In this document: in pieces, positions 24,803-33,784 of the stretch | Position numbering within the stretch: the stretch's first letter is position 1 | Layout of the letters: each line of letters opens with the position of its first letter | Source of the DNA: an uncultured Eubacteriales bacterium | GTDB taxonomy: Bacteria; Bacillota; Clostridia; Christensenellales; Aristaeellaceae | DNA length: 64,000 bases | Direction: 5' to 3' | Assembly: GCA_900318145.1 (NCBI GenBank) | Contig: ONJM01000007.1 | Span: 1-64,000, forward strand | The notes under the pieces: model-generated | Databases searched by the model: none | The model's input: only the letters and a program-made list of their open reading frames with translations | What the model was told of the DNA's origin: nothing | Translations under genes and position numbers: made by a program

Positions 24803-27468
24803 AAAGCGCGAAGATCATAAAACGCCTCCTGCGGGTGATGCGTGCAGCCGGCACGGTGCTGATCCTGACAGCCCTGGTACTGTTCCTGTACGCTGTAATC
24901 AACACGAATTCATTCTGGAGCAAGACCACGGACAAAGGCGAACGCGCCTATAAAACGAAGCCGTGGGAAGACTTCTTCAATGACATGCAGGCCTATGACG
25001 TGGACGGAACCTTCATGCGCCTGGATTTTGACGCGAGGTATTTCCGCGCGCTGAGCAGCGCCGCGCGGAAATGTATTGAACTGAAGAGCCAGACGGGCAA
25101 TACGAAATCCGAAGAGGATATGATCCTGGAAACCTCGGAAGCCGCTAAACCGTATTTCGCGGATTATTACCGGCGTGCTGAGGCAAACAATGAAAGGGAT
25201 CACCGGGCACGGGAAATGGAAGAAATCCGCGGATGGTTTGAGGACAAACTGGACGCGGCAGCTTTCGTCAACGCAAACAACAACGTTGAGGAGATCCTTG
25301 AAGCTCACGAGATTGCGGAAATTGTGCAATACCTGGAAGGGCTTTATTCGCCTCCGCCCAAGCTGGCAAAGAAGGGACTCAAACCGCCGGAGCAGAAAAC
25401 CGCCTTTGAAGGTTTCTATCAGACGATCCTGGAAGAGCACGGCGAAGAAGCGGGCAGCTGGTTTGAGTTCATGAGCACGGTCCGCACCCTTGCGGAGCAG
25501 GATCTGGCGGCCGGTGTAAAGATTTCCGAAGCGAAGACCTGGTATGCGGAAAACTTTGATTACGAAAAGTATCTGGCAGCGCTGGAAGAGGTCCGGAAAC
25601 AGGAGAAAAATGAGCAAAAGGAAAATTTCCTGATCAGCCTGATGGATCTCTGTGAAAAGAAAGCCGCCGGAGGCGACGCGGATTTCCGCGCGTTCCTGAA
25701 GAACACGTTTGAAACGCTGCGGGGCAAGTATCCGGAAGAACCCGCCGCGGCGGACGAGCATGTGTTCCTGCTTGCGGTGAAGGAACTGAACGAGACAATG
25801 CTGCCGGCAGAGAACACAGCCATGGATGAAACGGCTGCTGAGGGAGAAACGGAAGGAGAATCCGCTGCCGCAGAAGAAGCCGGTGAAACGGAAACGGTGA
25901 AACCGGCGGCCCGGGGCGGCAGCTTTGACGGATCCTATGCCCGGATTTACGAGAAAATGCAGGAAATCAAAGCGGATCTGGAGACAAACAATCCGCAGCA
26001 CCGGGAGCAGGTGCTTGCCACAAAAGTGGCGGAAGAAGCCCAGGTCCGGATTTCCATCGGTTCCGTTGTCTGCACATTCTGGGCTGTGGTTTCCAGGTAT
26101 GCGCTGCTGTTTATCATCGGAGCCTGCCTGGTGATTGTCGGCCTTGCCGGCGGACGGGTACAGGAAAATATCCTGCTGCGGAATGAAATAAATGCGGAAG
26201 CGGAAAAAGACACCGCCCGGAACGGAACCGAGACCGGGGATGATATCAGCGATGAGGAGAGGAACGCGCTGCTGCGGGTTTCCCATCTGAAGCAGTATTT
26301 CCGGTCTGGGAGCTATATCAACAAAGCGGTGGATGATATCAGCTTCTATGTGAAAAAAGGTGAAGTTTTCGGCCTGGTGGGTGAAAGCGGCTGCGGGAAG
26401 ACTACTACCGGCCGGACGATCATCAACCTGTACGATCCCACCGAGGGCGACGTTTACTTCGAAGGCGTGCGGATTTCCTCCAACCTGAACGGTTATCCGG
26501 TGCTTCGCAGAAGCCTGCGGAACGATTATAAACAGGCCTGCATGGCGGCGAAAACCGATGAGGAAAAACGGGAGCTGAAACAGAAACTGAAGAAACAGCT
26601 TTCCGACGCGGAAACAAACGCTATGCTTTCCCAGATCGAAAAGAAGAAAGCAACGCATTATTACCGGCAGAACCGGAAGGCGAAGCTGACGGAAGAGTTT
26701 GAACGGGAGAGCAAGGGCCTGCAGGGAGAAGCGCTGGATGCGCTGACGCGCAGGTACCATCAGGATATGAAGATTGCCGGCAAGGACAATATTATGTCCA
26801 AGATGCAGATGATCTTCCAGGATCCTATCGCGTCCATCAACCCGCGTATGACAGTTCGTGAAATCATTGCCGAAGGCCTCGTGATCCAGGGCGTCAAGGA
26901 TAAGGAATATATCAACGCGAAAGTAAACGAGATGCTGGAGCTGGTAGGTCTGGTCCGGGAGCACGCGGACCGGTATCCGCATGAGTTTTCCGGCGGCCAG
27001 CGGCAGCGTATCGGCATTGCCCGGGCGATCATCATGAATCCGGATCTGATCATTGCCGATGAACCGATTTCCGCGCTGGATGTGTCCATTCAGGCGCAGG
27101 TAATCAATCTGCTGAATGATCTGCGGAACCGGATGGGACTGACCATCATGTTCATCGCGCACAATCTGAGTGTCGTTAAGTATTTTTCCGACCGGATTGC
27201 TGTTATGTACTACGGAAAGATTGTGGAAATGACCACGTCGGACGAGCTGTTTGCGCATCCGCTGCATCCCTACACAAAATCGCTGCTGAGCGCGATTCCG
27301 TATCCCGATCCGCATTATGAGAAAACCCGGAAACGGATTGAATACAATCCGGCAGAAGCGCATGACTACAGTGTGGATAAACCAACGCTCCGCGAGATCG
27401 TTCCCGGGCACTTCATCTATTGCAATGACGCGGAGTTTGCCGCGTACCAGGAGGAACTTGCCAGATGA
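24799..27468 (+). CDS. Oligopeptide ABC importer 2, OppF-like ATPase fused to a membrane-anchored outer domain
   Basis: 889 residues versus about 310-330 for OppF. A basic N-terminus (KIIKRLLRVMR) precedes membrane helix 1 (about 16-35). Residues 36-429 are polar, helix-rich and acidic, with a low-complexity Glu/Ala stretch at 343-370. Membrane helix 2 is at about 430-452. The ATPase begins near 485: Walker A GESGCGKT 528-535, Q-loop Gln674, signature FSGGQRQR 730-737, Walker B DLIIADEP, switch His788. The positive-inside rule places both ends in the cytoplasm and the 394-residue middle part outside. A further 94 residues (about 562-665) are inserted between Walker A and the Q-loop compared with the importer 1 paralogue. 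The N-terminal half resembles no family I recognise. Confidence 0.9.
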   Translation: MKSAKIIKRLLRVMRAAGTVLILTALVLFLYAVINTNSFWSKTTDKGERAYKTKPWEDFFNDMQAYDVDGTFMRLDFDARYFRALSSAARKCIELKSQTGNTKSEEDMILETSEAAKPYFADYYRRAEANNERDHRAREMEEIRGWFEDKLDAAAFVNANNNVEEILEAHEIAEIVQYLEGLYSPPPKLAKKGLKPPEQKTAFEGFYQTILEEHGEEAGSWFEFMSTVRTLAEQDLAAGVKISEAKTWYAENFDYEKYLAALEEVRKQEKNEQKENFLISLMDLCEKKAAGGDADFRAFLKNTFETLRGKYPEEPAAADEHVFLLAVKELNETMLPAENTAMDETAAEGETEGESAAAEEAGETETVKPAARGGSFDGSYARIYEKMQEIKADLETNNPQHREQVLATKVAEEAQVRISIGSVVCTFWAVVSRYALLFIIGACLVIVGLAGGRVQENILLRNEINAEAEKDTARNGTETGDDISDEERNALLRVSHLKQYFRSGSYINKAVDDISFYVKKGEVFGLVGESGCGKTTTGRTIINLYDPTEGDVYFEGVRISSNLNGYPVLRRSLRNDYKQACMAAKTDEEKRELKQKLKKQLSDAETNAMLSQIEKKKATHYYRQNRKAKLTEEFERESKGLQGEALDALTRRYHQDMKIAGKDNIMSKMQMIFQDPIASINPRMTVREIIAEGLVIQGVKDKEYINAKVNEMLELVGLVREHADRYPHEFSGGQRQRIGIARAIIMNPDLIIADEPISALDVSIQAQVINLLNDLRNRMGLTIMFIAHNLSVVKYFSDRIAVMYYGKIVEMTTSDELFAHPLHPYTKSLLSAIPYPDPHYEKTRKRIEYNPAEAHDYSVDKPTLREIVPGHFIYCNDAEFAAYQEELAR

Positions 27469-27881
27469 AAGGCAGTTCCTGGAAGCGGTACGCGGCTGCG
27501 GCAGGACTCGGACTGGGGCTCTTCCTGATTCTGACCTTTACGCAGGGCGGATTTGTGGAAGAGGATCCTGCTGTCCGGTGGCGGATTTTCTGTGACGCGC
27601 TTTTTGTACCGGGTGTACTGCTCGCGTCCTTCGGCCTGCTGCTCTTCGCGGCGGGCGGCGGCGTGTTCGATATGCTGAAATTCGGCGTGATCAAAGCTTT
27701 CAGTGTGATTCTGCCGAAAAAAAAGCGGGAAGCGCTGCCGAGGACCTTTTTCGATTTCAAGACGGAGCGGGAAGCCAGGGAAAGGGCAAAGACCGGACAT
27801 CTGCTGATCACCGGTCTGGTTTTCCTGGCGCTGGCCGCGCTGGCGCTGGTTATGTACAGCCAGTATGACCAGATGCTGTAA
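27465..27881 (+). CDS. Small membrane protein, DUF3899-like
   Basis: 138 residues, start overlapping the ATPase stop (ATGA), so translation is coupled with importer 2. Three hydrophobic segments: about 10-25, 44-66 (ALFVPGVLLASFGLLLFAAGGG) and 110-130, with a basic loop KKKREALPR between the second and third. The second-helix pattern and the GGGVFDMLKFGVIKAF stretch resemble DUF3899 proteins; I give that family tentatively. The function is unknown. Its place as last gene of the operon suggests an accessory or assembly role for the enlarged transporter (inference). Confidence 0.7.
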   Translation: MKGSSWKRYAAAAGLGLGLFLILTFTQGGFVEEDPAVRWRIFCDALFVPGVLLASFGLLLFAAGGGVFDMLKFGVIKAFSVILPKKKREALPRTFFDFKTEREARERAKTGHLLITGLVFLALAALALVMYSQYDQML

Positions 27882-27904
27882 AACAGATCATTTTCTGAAT
27901 AAAG

Positions 27905-27934
27905 GAACCTCCCCGGATGAAACCGGGGAGGTTC
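27905..27934. terminator. Bidirectional terminator between importer 2 operon and M42 gene
   Basis: Perfect 12-bp stem gaacctccccgg/ccggggaggttc with loop atgaaa, placed between convergent genes. No long T run on either side. Confidence 0.7.
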
Positions 27935-27949
27935 GTCTGCATACGGGAT

Positions 27950-28984
27950 TTATCTTGTGAGATACGCCATCAGCAGGCAGTAGGTGTTCCGCAGGCCGTC
28001 CATGTGCGTCCGTTCATAGCCGTGGCTGTTGGCAGTGCCGGGACCGATGCAGCCGTGGCGGATATCGTATCCTGCCAGCACACTGCCGTCCCCGTCGGAT
28101 CCGTAGTGCGGCGTAAACACGTCTGTTACATAGTCCACACCGGCAGCTTTCGCTGTTTCCCGCAGCTCCGATACCATTCCGCTGTGGTAGGGGAAGCGGC
28201 TGTCTTTCGCAAAAACGGAAACCAGGTGTTCATCGGAATTCTGTTCCGGCCCCGTGGGGGCGATATCCAGCGCCAGCACGTCCCGCACGCCTTCCGGCAG
28301 CCAGGCGGTGCCATGGCCGATCTCTTCATAGCAGGCAAAATAGGCGTATACTTTCCGGTTCAGGGAAACATTCTCCTCCCGGAGAGTATGCATGGCTTCC
28401 AGCAGTACCGCGGCGCAGGCCTTGTCATCGATAAACCGGCTTTTGATGTAACCGCCGGATACAGTGAACCGGTGATCCAGCGCGATATAATCCCCGGATT
28501 CAATGCCCAGCTTCCGGACATCCTCCGCGCTTTTCACCGGCAGGTCCAGCACCACGCAGACGTTTTTGCGGAAATCCCCCAGAACCGTCCGCAGCTCTTC
28601 TTCTGTCACGTGAATGGAGTTCGGAATCCGGCAGACCGTTCCGGTATATACCTCTCCGTTTCCGGCGTATACCCGGACATTTTCCGTCACGCAGTAGAAG
28701 GGATACAGCCCGCCGACCGGACAGACGTTCAGGGTGCCGTCCGCGTTGATATGCCGGACCATGAGCCCGATATCGTCCAGATGCGCCGTGACCACCAGCG
28801 GATTTCCTTCCCCGCCCAGATCCGCAAGCACACCGCCCTTATGCGTTTTCACCGGTGTAAAGCCCAGGCCGGTGATTTCCTTTGCCGTCCATTCCTCAAT
28901 GGCCCGGTACTGACCTGTCGTGGAGTCAACCGCCAGCAGCTTCTGAAAAGTTTCCAGACATCTTTTTTCATTGAATCCGTACAT
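27950..28984 (-). CDS. M42 family metalloaminopeptidase
   Basis: 344 residues, normal for M42. Two-metal ligands and catalytic residues are visible: His68 and Asp70 (AHLDDIG), Asp186/187 (FIDDKA), Glu220-Glu221 (YEEIGHG), Asp240 (ALDIAPTG) and His321 (SHGYERTHMDG). M42 enzymes form large cytoplasmic tetrahedral complexes that trim N-terminal residues from peptides, fitting the neighbouring peptide importers. GGAGGAAGA precedes the ATG. It is convergent with importer 2 and sits about 110 bases downstream of the TraX-like gene on the same strand. Confidence 0.92.
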   Translation of the reverse strand: MYGFNEKRCLETFQKLLAVDSTTGQYRAIEEWTAKEITGLGFTPVKTHKGGVLADLGGEGNPLVVTAHLDDIGLMVRHINADGTLNVCPVGGLYPFYCVTENVRVYAGNGEVYTGTVCRIPNSIHVTEEELRTVLGDFRKNVCVVLDLPVKSAEDVRKLGIESGDYIALDHRFTVSGGYIKSRFIDDKACAAVLLEAMHTLREENVSLNRKVYAYFACYEEIGHGTAWLPEGVRDVLALDIAPTGPEQNSDEHLVSVFAKDSRFPYHSGMVSELRETAKAAGVDYVTDVFTPHYGSDGDGSVLAGYDIRHGCIGPGTANSHGYERTHMDGLRNTYCLLMAYLTR

Positions 28985-29095
28985 ATTCTTCCTCCCTGTC
29001 CGGCTGCCGGAGAAGGATCCTGGCAGCCGGGATCATATCAAATCAGGCAATGGCCGCGGATCCGCAGCTCAGCTCCATGACAGGATTTTACGGTT

Positions 29096-29980
29096 TCAGC
29101 CGAACATGATCAGCTTCAGCACGATCAGGATCACCAGATGGGCAGGATACAGCCCGTAACTGACCCATTTCGGCGTGCGGAAATCCCGGGGAAAACGGAT
29201 CAGGATCAGCGGCAGTCCCAGCAGCGCGTAGGTTTCCAGACGCATAAAGGATTTCAGCGGGAGCGAGAGGAAATCCGGCAGTTCTGACAGGTTCACCGGA
29301 ATGCCGAAAAGGCGGGTTGTGATATTGTAGAAGGATCCCCAGAACAGGAAGTAGGCGATCATGACCGCGGCGATGCCCGGGCGGCTGTCCTGCACGGCGT
29401 AAAGCAGGATAAACAGCAGAACGCCCTTCCAGCCGTAATCCGCGTTCAGCACGGTGGCCAGGATGAGCATGGCGGCCGGGACAAGGATATGGCTCAGGTA
29501 CTTCTTTTCCCGGATGCCCCACATCGCGGCAAGCCCCATCGCAAGCGTCAGGAAAATGTTCGGCTTTACGATGAAAACGGTTTTCAGCACTTCACACAGG
29601 CCGGCAAAGGTAAACCCGTCCGCAAGGGGCGCGGTGACCCGCTGAATCAGGACGCCCAGCTGCCCTTCGCTGTCCAGCGCCAGGAGATACAGGGGCTGGG
29701 AAATGAGACCCACAAACAGGAGCCGCAGCAGATACCGCGGGGCACTGCGGGTACGGTAAATGCCGACGACCATACACCAGGCATACAGCGGAAAGGCGAT
29801 CCGCCCCAGCAGACGCATATCCGGCGCGTTGTTGAAAAGCACTTTGCCGCTGTGGTCGATAAACATAAACAGCAGGGCAATGATCCGCAGCAGGCCGGTG
29901 GCCTGGTTGCCGGCAGGCACCCGGACAGTTCGGGCAGGAGCGGGGTTAAGGCGGGAATTCAACGCTGTCATCATCATCAT
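29096..29980 (-). CDS. TraX family integral membrane protein
   Basis: 294 residues with eight or more membrane segments. RIIALLFMFIDHSGKVLF is the diagnostic TraX opening, followed by LGRIAFPLYAWCMVVGI. TraX acetylates F-pilin in plasmids, but chromosomal Firmicute members are of unknown function and probably acylate a surface component. The four Met codons at the start leave the exact initiation uncertain. No conjugation genes are nearby. Confidence 0.85.
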   Translation of the reverse strand: MMMMTALNSRLNPAPARTVRVPAGNQATGLLRIIALLFMFIDHSGKVLFNNAPDMRLLGRIAFPLYAWCMVVGIYRTRSAPRYLLRLLFVGLISQPLYLLALDSEGQLGVLIQRVTAPLADGFTFAGLCEVLKTVFIVKPNIFLTLAMGLAAMWGIREKKYLSHILVPAAMLILATVLNADYGWKGVLLFILLYAVQDSRPGIAAVMIAYFLFWGSFYNITTRLFGIPVNLSELPDFLSLPLKSFMRLETYALLGLPLILIRFPRDFRTPKWVSYGLYPAHLVILIVLKLIMFG

Positions 29981-30120
29981 TCCAATTCAGGCGATCCGTC
30001 TGAATAATTCCTTTCGGTGAAAACACGCCATATTATAACATGCGGGAAAAGAGACATAAAGTACACACGGTGTTTTTTCACGGATTCCGGGTTTTTCGGA
30101 CGGCTTTGCAGGAATATATG

Positions 30121-30149
30121 TTGTCAGGATGCGGAAAATCCGGTATAAT
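30121..30149 (+). promoter_or_regulatory. Strong promoter of the frr-uppS-cdsA-dxr-rseP-ispG-polC block
   Basis: TTGTCA (30121-30126) and TATAAT (30144-30149) with exactly 17 bases between them, 62 bases before the frr start. One base from consensus overall. Confidence 0.85.
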
Positions 30150-30210
30150 AACCGCAGACATTTTATGCTGACGATAAAGCGTTTGGAAGATAAATGAGGA
30201 GGGATAACCA

Positions 30211-30768
30211 ATGATTGACGACGTTATGCTGACAGCGGAAGAGAAGATGCAGAAGTCCTGCGCCGCCTATGAACGGGACATGATGGGCCTGCGGGCCGGC
30301 CGGGCCAATCCGAAGCTGCTGGACCGAATCATGGTGGATTATTACGGAACACAGACGCCCATTCCGCAGATCGGCAACATTTCCTCCCCGGAACCCAGGC
30401 TGCTGGTGATCGCCCCCTGGGAAGCAAAAATGATTCCCCAGGTGGAAAAAGCGATCCAGAAGAGTGACCTCGGGCTGAATCCCTCCAACGACGGGAAAAT
30501 CATCCGCCTCGTATTCCCGGAGCTGAACGAGGAGCGCCGCCGCGACCTGACCAAGATTGCTTCCAAAGGCGCGGAGGAAACCAAGGTGGCGATCCGCAAC
30601 ATCCGGCGGGATGCTGTCGAGCAGGTCAAAAAAATGAAAAAGAACAGCGAGATTACCGAGGACGACCAGAAGGACGCTGAAGAAGAAATCCAGAAAATGA
30701 CAGACAAGGCCATCAAGGATGTGGACGCGATCTACGCCAAGAAGGAAAAGGAAATCATGGAAGTATGA
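30211..30768 (+). CDS. frr: Ribosome recycling factor
   Basis: 185 residues, full length. GLRAGRANPKLLDRI, YYGTQTPIPQIGNIS and FPELNEERRRDL are conserved frr motifs, and the C-terminal half is the long charged helix bundle. With EF-G it splits post-termination ribosomes in the cytoplasm. GAGGAGGG precedes the ATG. It starts the block expected in Firmicutes (frr-uppS-cdsA-dxr-rseP-polC), but the usual rpsB-tsf-pyrH genes are not upstream; the TraX-like gene is. Confidence 0.97.
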   Translation: MIDDVMLTAEEKMQKSCAAYERDMMGLRAGRANPKLLDRIMVDYYGTQTPIPQIGNISSPEPRLLVIAPWEAKMIPQVEKAIQKSDLGLNPSNDGKIIRLVFPELNEERRRDLTKIASKGAEETKVAIRNIRRDAVEQVKKMKKNSEITEDDQKDAEEEIQKMTDKAIKDVDAIYAKKEKEIMEV

Positions 30769-30790
30769 CGGCCTTGTGCCGGGAAAGTCC

Positions 30791-30815
30791 AAAACCCGCC
30801 GCTGAGGCGGGTTTT
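30791..30815 (+). terminator. Hairpin between frr and uppS
   Basis: Perfect 10-bp stem aaaacccgcc/ggcgggtttt, loop gctga. With only four T it is probably a partial terminator that lets frr be expressed above the rest of the block. Confidence 0.6.
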
Positions 30816-30847
30816 GACAGTATATCAGGGGAGACAGGAAAACATCC

Positions 30848-31639
30848 ATGAAGCTGAAGGCATTGAAAACAACGCTGTCGCTGGCGCTGAAAAAAACACC
30901 CCGGACAACTTCGGAGTTTGAAAAGCTTCCGGTGCATGTGGCCATTATCATGGACGGCAACGGCAGATGGGCGAAAAAGCACCATCTGAACGTTTCCCGG
31001 GGGCACCGGCAGGGGACGGAGAATCTCCGGGAGATTATCCGGCATACGGATGATCTGGGGATCAAAGCGCTGAGCCTGTACGCGTTCTCCACGGAAAACT
31101 GGAACCGGTCGGAGGAGGAAGTCAGCGCCCTGATGCAGCTGATTCTGGACTTTTTCGCGTCCGAGATCGACGAACTGGACGCAAAAAACGTGCGCATCCT
31201 GATCCTCGGGGACAAGGGGCGGCTGCCGGAACGGCAGCGGGAGGTTCTCAGGGAAGCGGAGAAGCGTACGGAAAGCAATACCGGGCTGCGGCTGAACATT
31301 GCCGTGAATTACGGCAGCAGGGCGGAAATTGTGAAAGCGGTGCGTGAAATCGCCGTGACGGTAAAAAACGGAACCGTCCGGCCTGAAGAAATCACCGAGC
31401 AGATGGTTTCCGACCATCTGTACACGGCAGGACAGCCGGATGTAGACCTGCTGATCCGCACCAGCGGCGAGCAGCGGCTCAGCAATTTCCTGCTGTATCA
31501 GAACGCTTACGCGGAATTTGTATTTCCGGAAGTTTTGTGGCCCGATTTTTCGGTGCATGATTACGATATCGCGCTGGAAGCCTTCGGCAGGCGGGACAGG
31601 CGCTTCGGCGGAAGGAAACGGGACGCGGACAGTGAATAG
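30848..31639 (+). CDS. uppS: Isoprenyl (undecaprenyl) diphosphate synthase
   Basis: 263 residues. HVAIIMDGNGRWAKK contains the catalytic Asp of cis-prenyltransferases; LSLYAFSTENWNRS, NIAVNYGSRAEIV and DLLIRTSGEQRLSNFLLYQ are the other signature blocks. It condenses isopentenyl diphosphate units on farnesyl diphosphate to give the C55 carrier for peptidoglycan. An N-terminal extension of about 25 basic residues precedes the conserved core. Neighbours dxr and ispG make its isoprenoid precursors. Confidence 0.96.
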   Translation: MKLKALKTTLSLALKKTPRTTSEFEKLPVHVAIIMDGNGRWAKKHHLNVSRGHRQGTENLREIIRHTDDLGIKALSLYAFSTENWNRSEEEVSALMQLILDFFASEIDELDAKNVRILILGDKGRLPERQREVLREAEKRTESNTGLRLNIAVNYGSRAEIVKAVREIAVTVKNGTVRPEEITEQMVSDHLYTAGQPDVDLLIRTSGEQRLSNFLLYQNAYAEFVFPEVLWPDFSVHDYDIALEAFGRRDRRFGGRKRDADSE

Positions 31640-31651
31640 AGGGACGATGAT

Positions 31652-32512
31652 ATGAAACAAAGGTTTATTACGGGGCTGCTGCTTACGGTATTCCTGGCGG
31701 TCATGCTGTGGCTGCCGGGCTGGTGCATGGCGATCGCGACCCTGACCTGTATTTCCTTCGCGGTGCATGAAATGATGCAGGCGCTGAAGAAGGCGGGACA
31801 CACCCTGGTTGTCTGGCCCACATGGGGAGCCATGATTCTGTCGATTCCCCTGACGCATTTCCTGGGCGAGCGGGTGATGGTGCCGCTGGTCGGAGCCGCG
31901 CTGCTGGTTATGGCGGTTCAGGTGCTGTTCAGGAAGGAACCGATGCTTACGGACCTACTCATGAGCACACTGCCGCTGACGACGGTGGCGCTGCCGGGAC
32001 TGGCGCTGGTGACACTGAGCATGATTGATCCCTATGTCTGGCATACCGCAGCGAACGACAAGCCGTGGCACGCGGTGGAAGTCGTTCTGCTGTCGGTGAC
32101 CTTCGCAATACCGCTGGCGGGTGACATGGCGGCGCTGTTTGTGGGCAAAGCTTTCGGCAAAAGGAAATTCTGCCCGGCGGTCAGCCCGAAGAAGACAGTG
32201 GAAGGCAGCCTGGGCGGACTGGCGGGAAGCGTGATCGCCGCGATGATTATTTTTCTGCTTTCCCTCTGGCTGTGCAACGAGGAAACCCGGAGTTACCTGC
32301 CGGTATGGTGGCATTATCCGCTGCTGGGACTGGCGGGCGGATTTGTCGGACAGATGGGGGATCTGTTCGCTTCCCTGGTGAAGCGGCACTGCGATCTGAA
32401 GGATTACTCCAATCTGTTCCCCGGCCACGGCGGCATGATGGACCGGCTGGACAGCGTTCTGTTCATGGCGATCCTGATGTATTGCTACCGCCTGTTCTTC
32501 CTGGCGGTATGA
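31652..32512 (+). CDS. cdsA: Phosphatidate cytidylyltransferase
   Basis: 286 residues with about eight membrane helices. The family signature near the C-terminus is present (SLVKRHCDLKDYSNLFPGHG followed by GMMDRLDS). It makes CDP-diacylglycerol from phosphatidate and CTP at the membrane, the entry to phospholipid synthesis. GAGGGACG precedes the ATG; it starts 12 bases after uppS. Confidence 0.95.
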   Translation: MKQRFITGLLLTVFLAVMLWLPGWCMAIATLTCISFAVHEMMQALKKAGHTLVVWPTWGAMILSIPLTHFLGERVMVPLVGAALLVMAVQVLFRKEPMLTDLLMSTLPLTTVALPGLALVTLSMIDPYVWHTAANDKPWHAVEVVLLSVTFAIPLAGDMAALFVGKAFGKRKFCPAVSPKKTVEGSLGGLAGSVIAAMIIFLLSLWLCNEETRSYLPVWWHYPLLGLAGGFVGQMGDLFASLVKRHCDLKDYSNLFPGHGGMMDRLDSVLFMAILMYCYRLFFLAV

Positions 32513-32534
32513 CGCGTATTCACAGGGAGTGCGT

Positions 32535-33674
32535 ATGAAAAAAATAGCGATTCTCGGATCCACGGGATCCATAGGCACCCAGGCGCTGGATCTCTGCCGG
32601 CGGCATCCGGACCGGTACCGCGTAACGGCGCTGACAGCCCGGAACAGCCGGGAAAAACTGTTTGCGCAGGTGCGGGAGTTCCGGCCTGAAATGGCCGGTC
32701 TGACAGAAGGATTTGATCCGAAGGAGATCCCGGAGGATCTGAAATTCTGCCGCTGGATGAGCGGGCCGGAGGCGCTGCACGCAGCCGCCGCGGAGGAGGA
32801 GGCGGACCAGGTGCTGGTCAGCATCGTCGGGATCGCGGGACTCCGGAGCGTGCTGGACGCGCTGCAGGCCGGGCGGCAGGTGCTGCTGGCCAACAAGGAG
32901 GCGCTGGTGACCGGCGGACATCTGGTGACGGACCTGGCGGCGAAGGCGGGGAAACCCCTGCTTCCCGTGGACAGCGAGCACAGCGCCATTTTTCAGTGCC
33001 TGCAGGGCGCGGGCGGCAACCGGCCGGAGAAAATCCTGCTGACGGCTTCCGGCGGCCCTTTCCGCACCTGGGACCGGGAACGGATCGAACGGGCGACGCC
33101 GGCGGAGGCGCTGAAGCATCCGAACTGGGATATGGGCGCCAAGATTACGGTGGATTCCGCCAGTATGTTCAACAAGGGACTGGAAATCATGGAAGCCCGG
33201 TGGCTTTTCGATATGCCGGAGGACCGGATCGAAGTTGTTGTGCATCCGGAGAGCATTGTCCATTCCGCGGTGGTTTTCCGGGACGGGGCGGTGCTGGCGC
33301 AGCTGGGGGTACCGGACATGCGGGTACCGATCGGATACGCAATGGCGTACCCGGAACGCCTGGAAACGGGCGTCGCGGAACCGGATCTGTTCAGGCTGGG
33401 CAGTCTGACCTTTGAAAAACCGGACGAGCGGAAATTCCCGGCGCTGCGGCTGGCCCGGGAAGCGCTGCGTGCCGGAGGCGCCGCCTGCACCGTTTTCAAC
33501 GGCGCGAACGAGGAAGCGGTGGCGGCATTCCTGCGCGGCGGGATTCCCTTCGGCGAAATTCCCCGGAGAGTGGAGGCAGCGATGGAGAAGCTGAGCGGTC
33601 TGCCGGCGGACTGCCTGGACGATATTCTGGAAGCGGACAGGCAGGCGAGGCTGGCGGTGACCGGCGGCCGGTAA
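32535..33674 (+). CDS. dxr: 1-deoxy-D-xylulose 5-phosphate reductoisomerase
   Basis: 379 residues from ATG 32535 (AGGGAG 5 bases upstream; a GTG six bases earlier is less likely). GSTGSIG is the NADPH-binding loop; LLANKEALV, PVDSEHSAIFQCL, TASGGPFR and KITVDSASMFNKGLEIMEA are substrate- and metal-binding blocks. It catalyses the committed step of the MEP isoprenoid pathway, with ispG farther along the same block. The stop codon lies inside a GC-rich direct repeat (ccggcggccg). Confidence 0.96.
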   Translation: MKKIAILGSTGSIGTQALDLCRRHPDRYRVTALTARNSREKLFAQVREFRPEMAGLTEGFDPKEIPEDLKFCRWMSGPEALHAAAAEEEADQVLVSIVGIAGLRSVLDALQAGRQVLLANKEALVTGGHLVTDLAAKAGKPLLPVDSEHSAIFQCLQGAGGNRPEKILLTASGGPFRTWDRERIERATPAEALKHPNWDMGAKITVDSASMFNKGLEIMEARWLFDMPEDRIEVVVHPESIVHSAVVFRDGAVLAQLGVPDMRVPIGYAMAYPERLETGVAEPDLFRLGSLTFEKPDERKFPALRLAREALRAGGAACTVFNGANEEAVAAFLRGGIPFGEIPRRVEAAMEKLSGLPADCLDDILEADRQARLAVTGGR

Positions 33675-33696
33675 CCGGCGGCCGAAGTAATCAGGG

Positions 33697-33723
33697 AGAT
33701 CCTTTTCAGGGCTCAGAATGAAC
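33697..33723 (+). repeat. Dispersed intergenic element, copy 1
   Basis: agatccttttcagg-gctcagaatgaac, related to three other copies in this window (34899, 36013, 53467). It is preceded by the duplicated ccggcggccg at the dxr stop. Confidence 0.5.
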
Positions 33724-33784
33724 TGCCTGCCGGGCTGCTGATGCGTCCGGAAGGATGCCCGGAAATAAGGAGAAAGCGTTTACT

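Noticed and set aside
29096-29980. Conjugative element signalled by the TraX-like gene
   Set aside because: No relaxase, type IV secretion, integrase or attachment sites in the window; chromosomal TraX-like genes are common in Clostridia.
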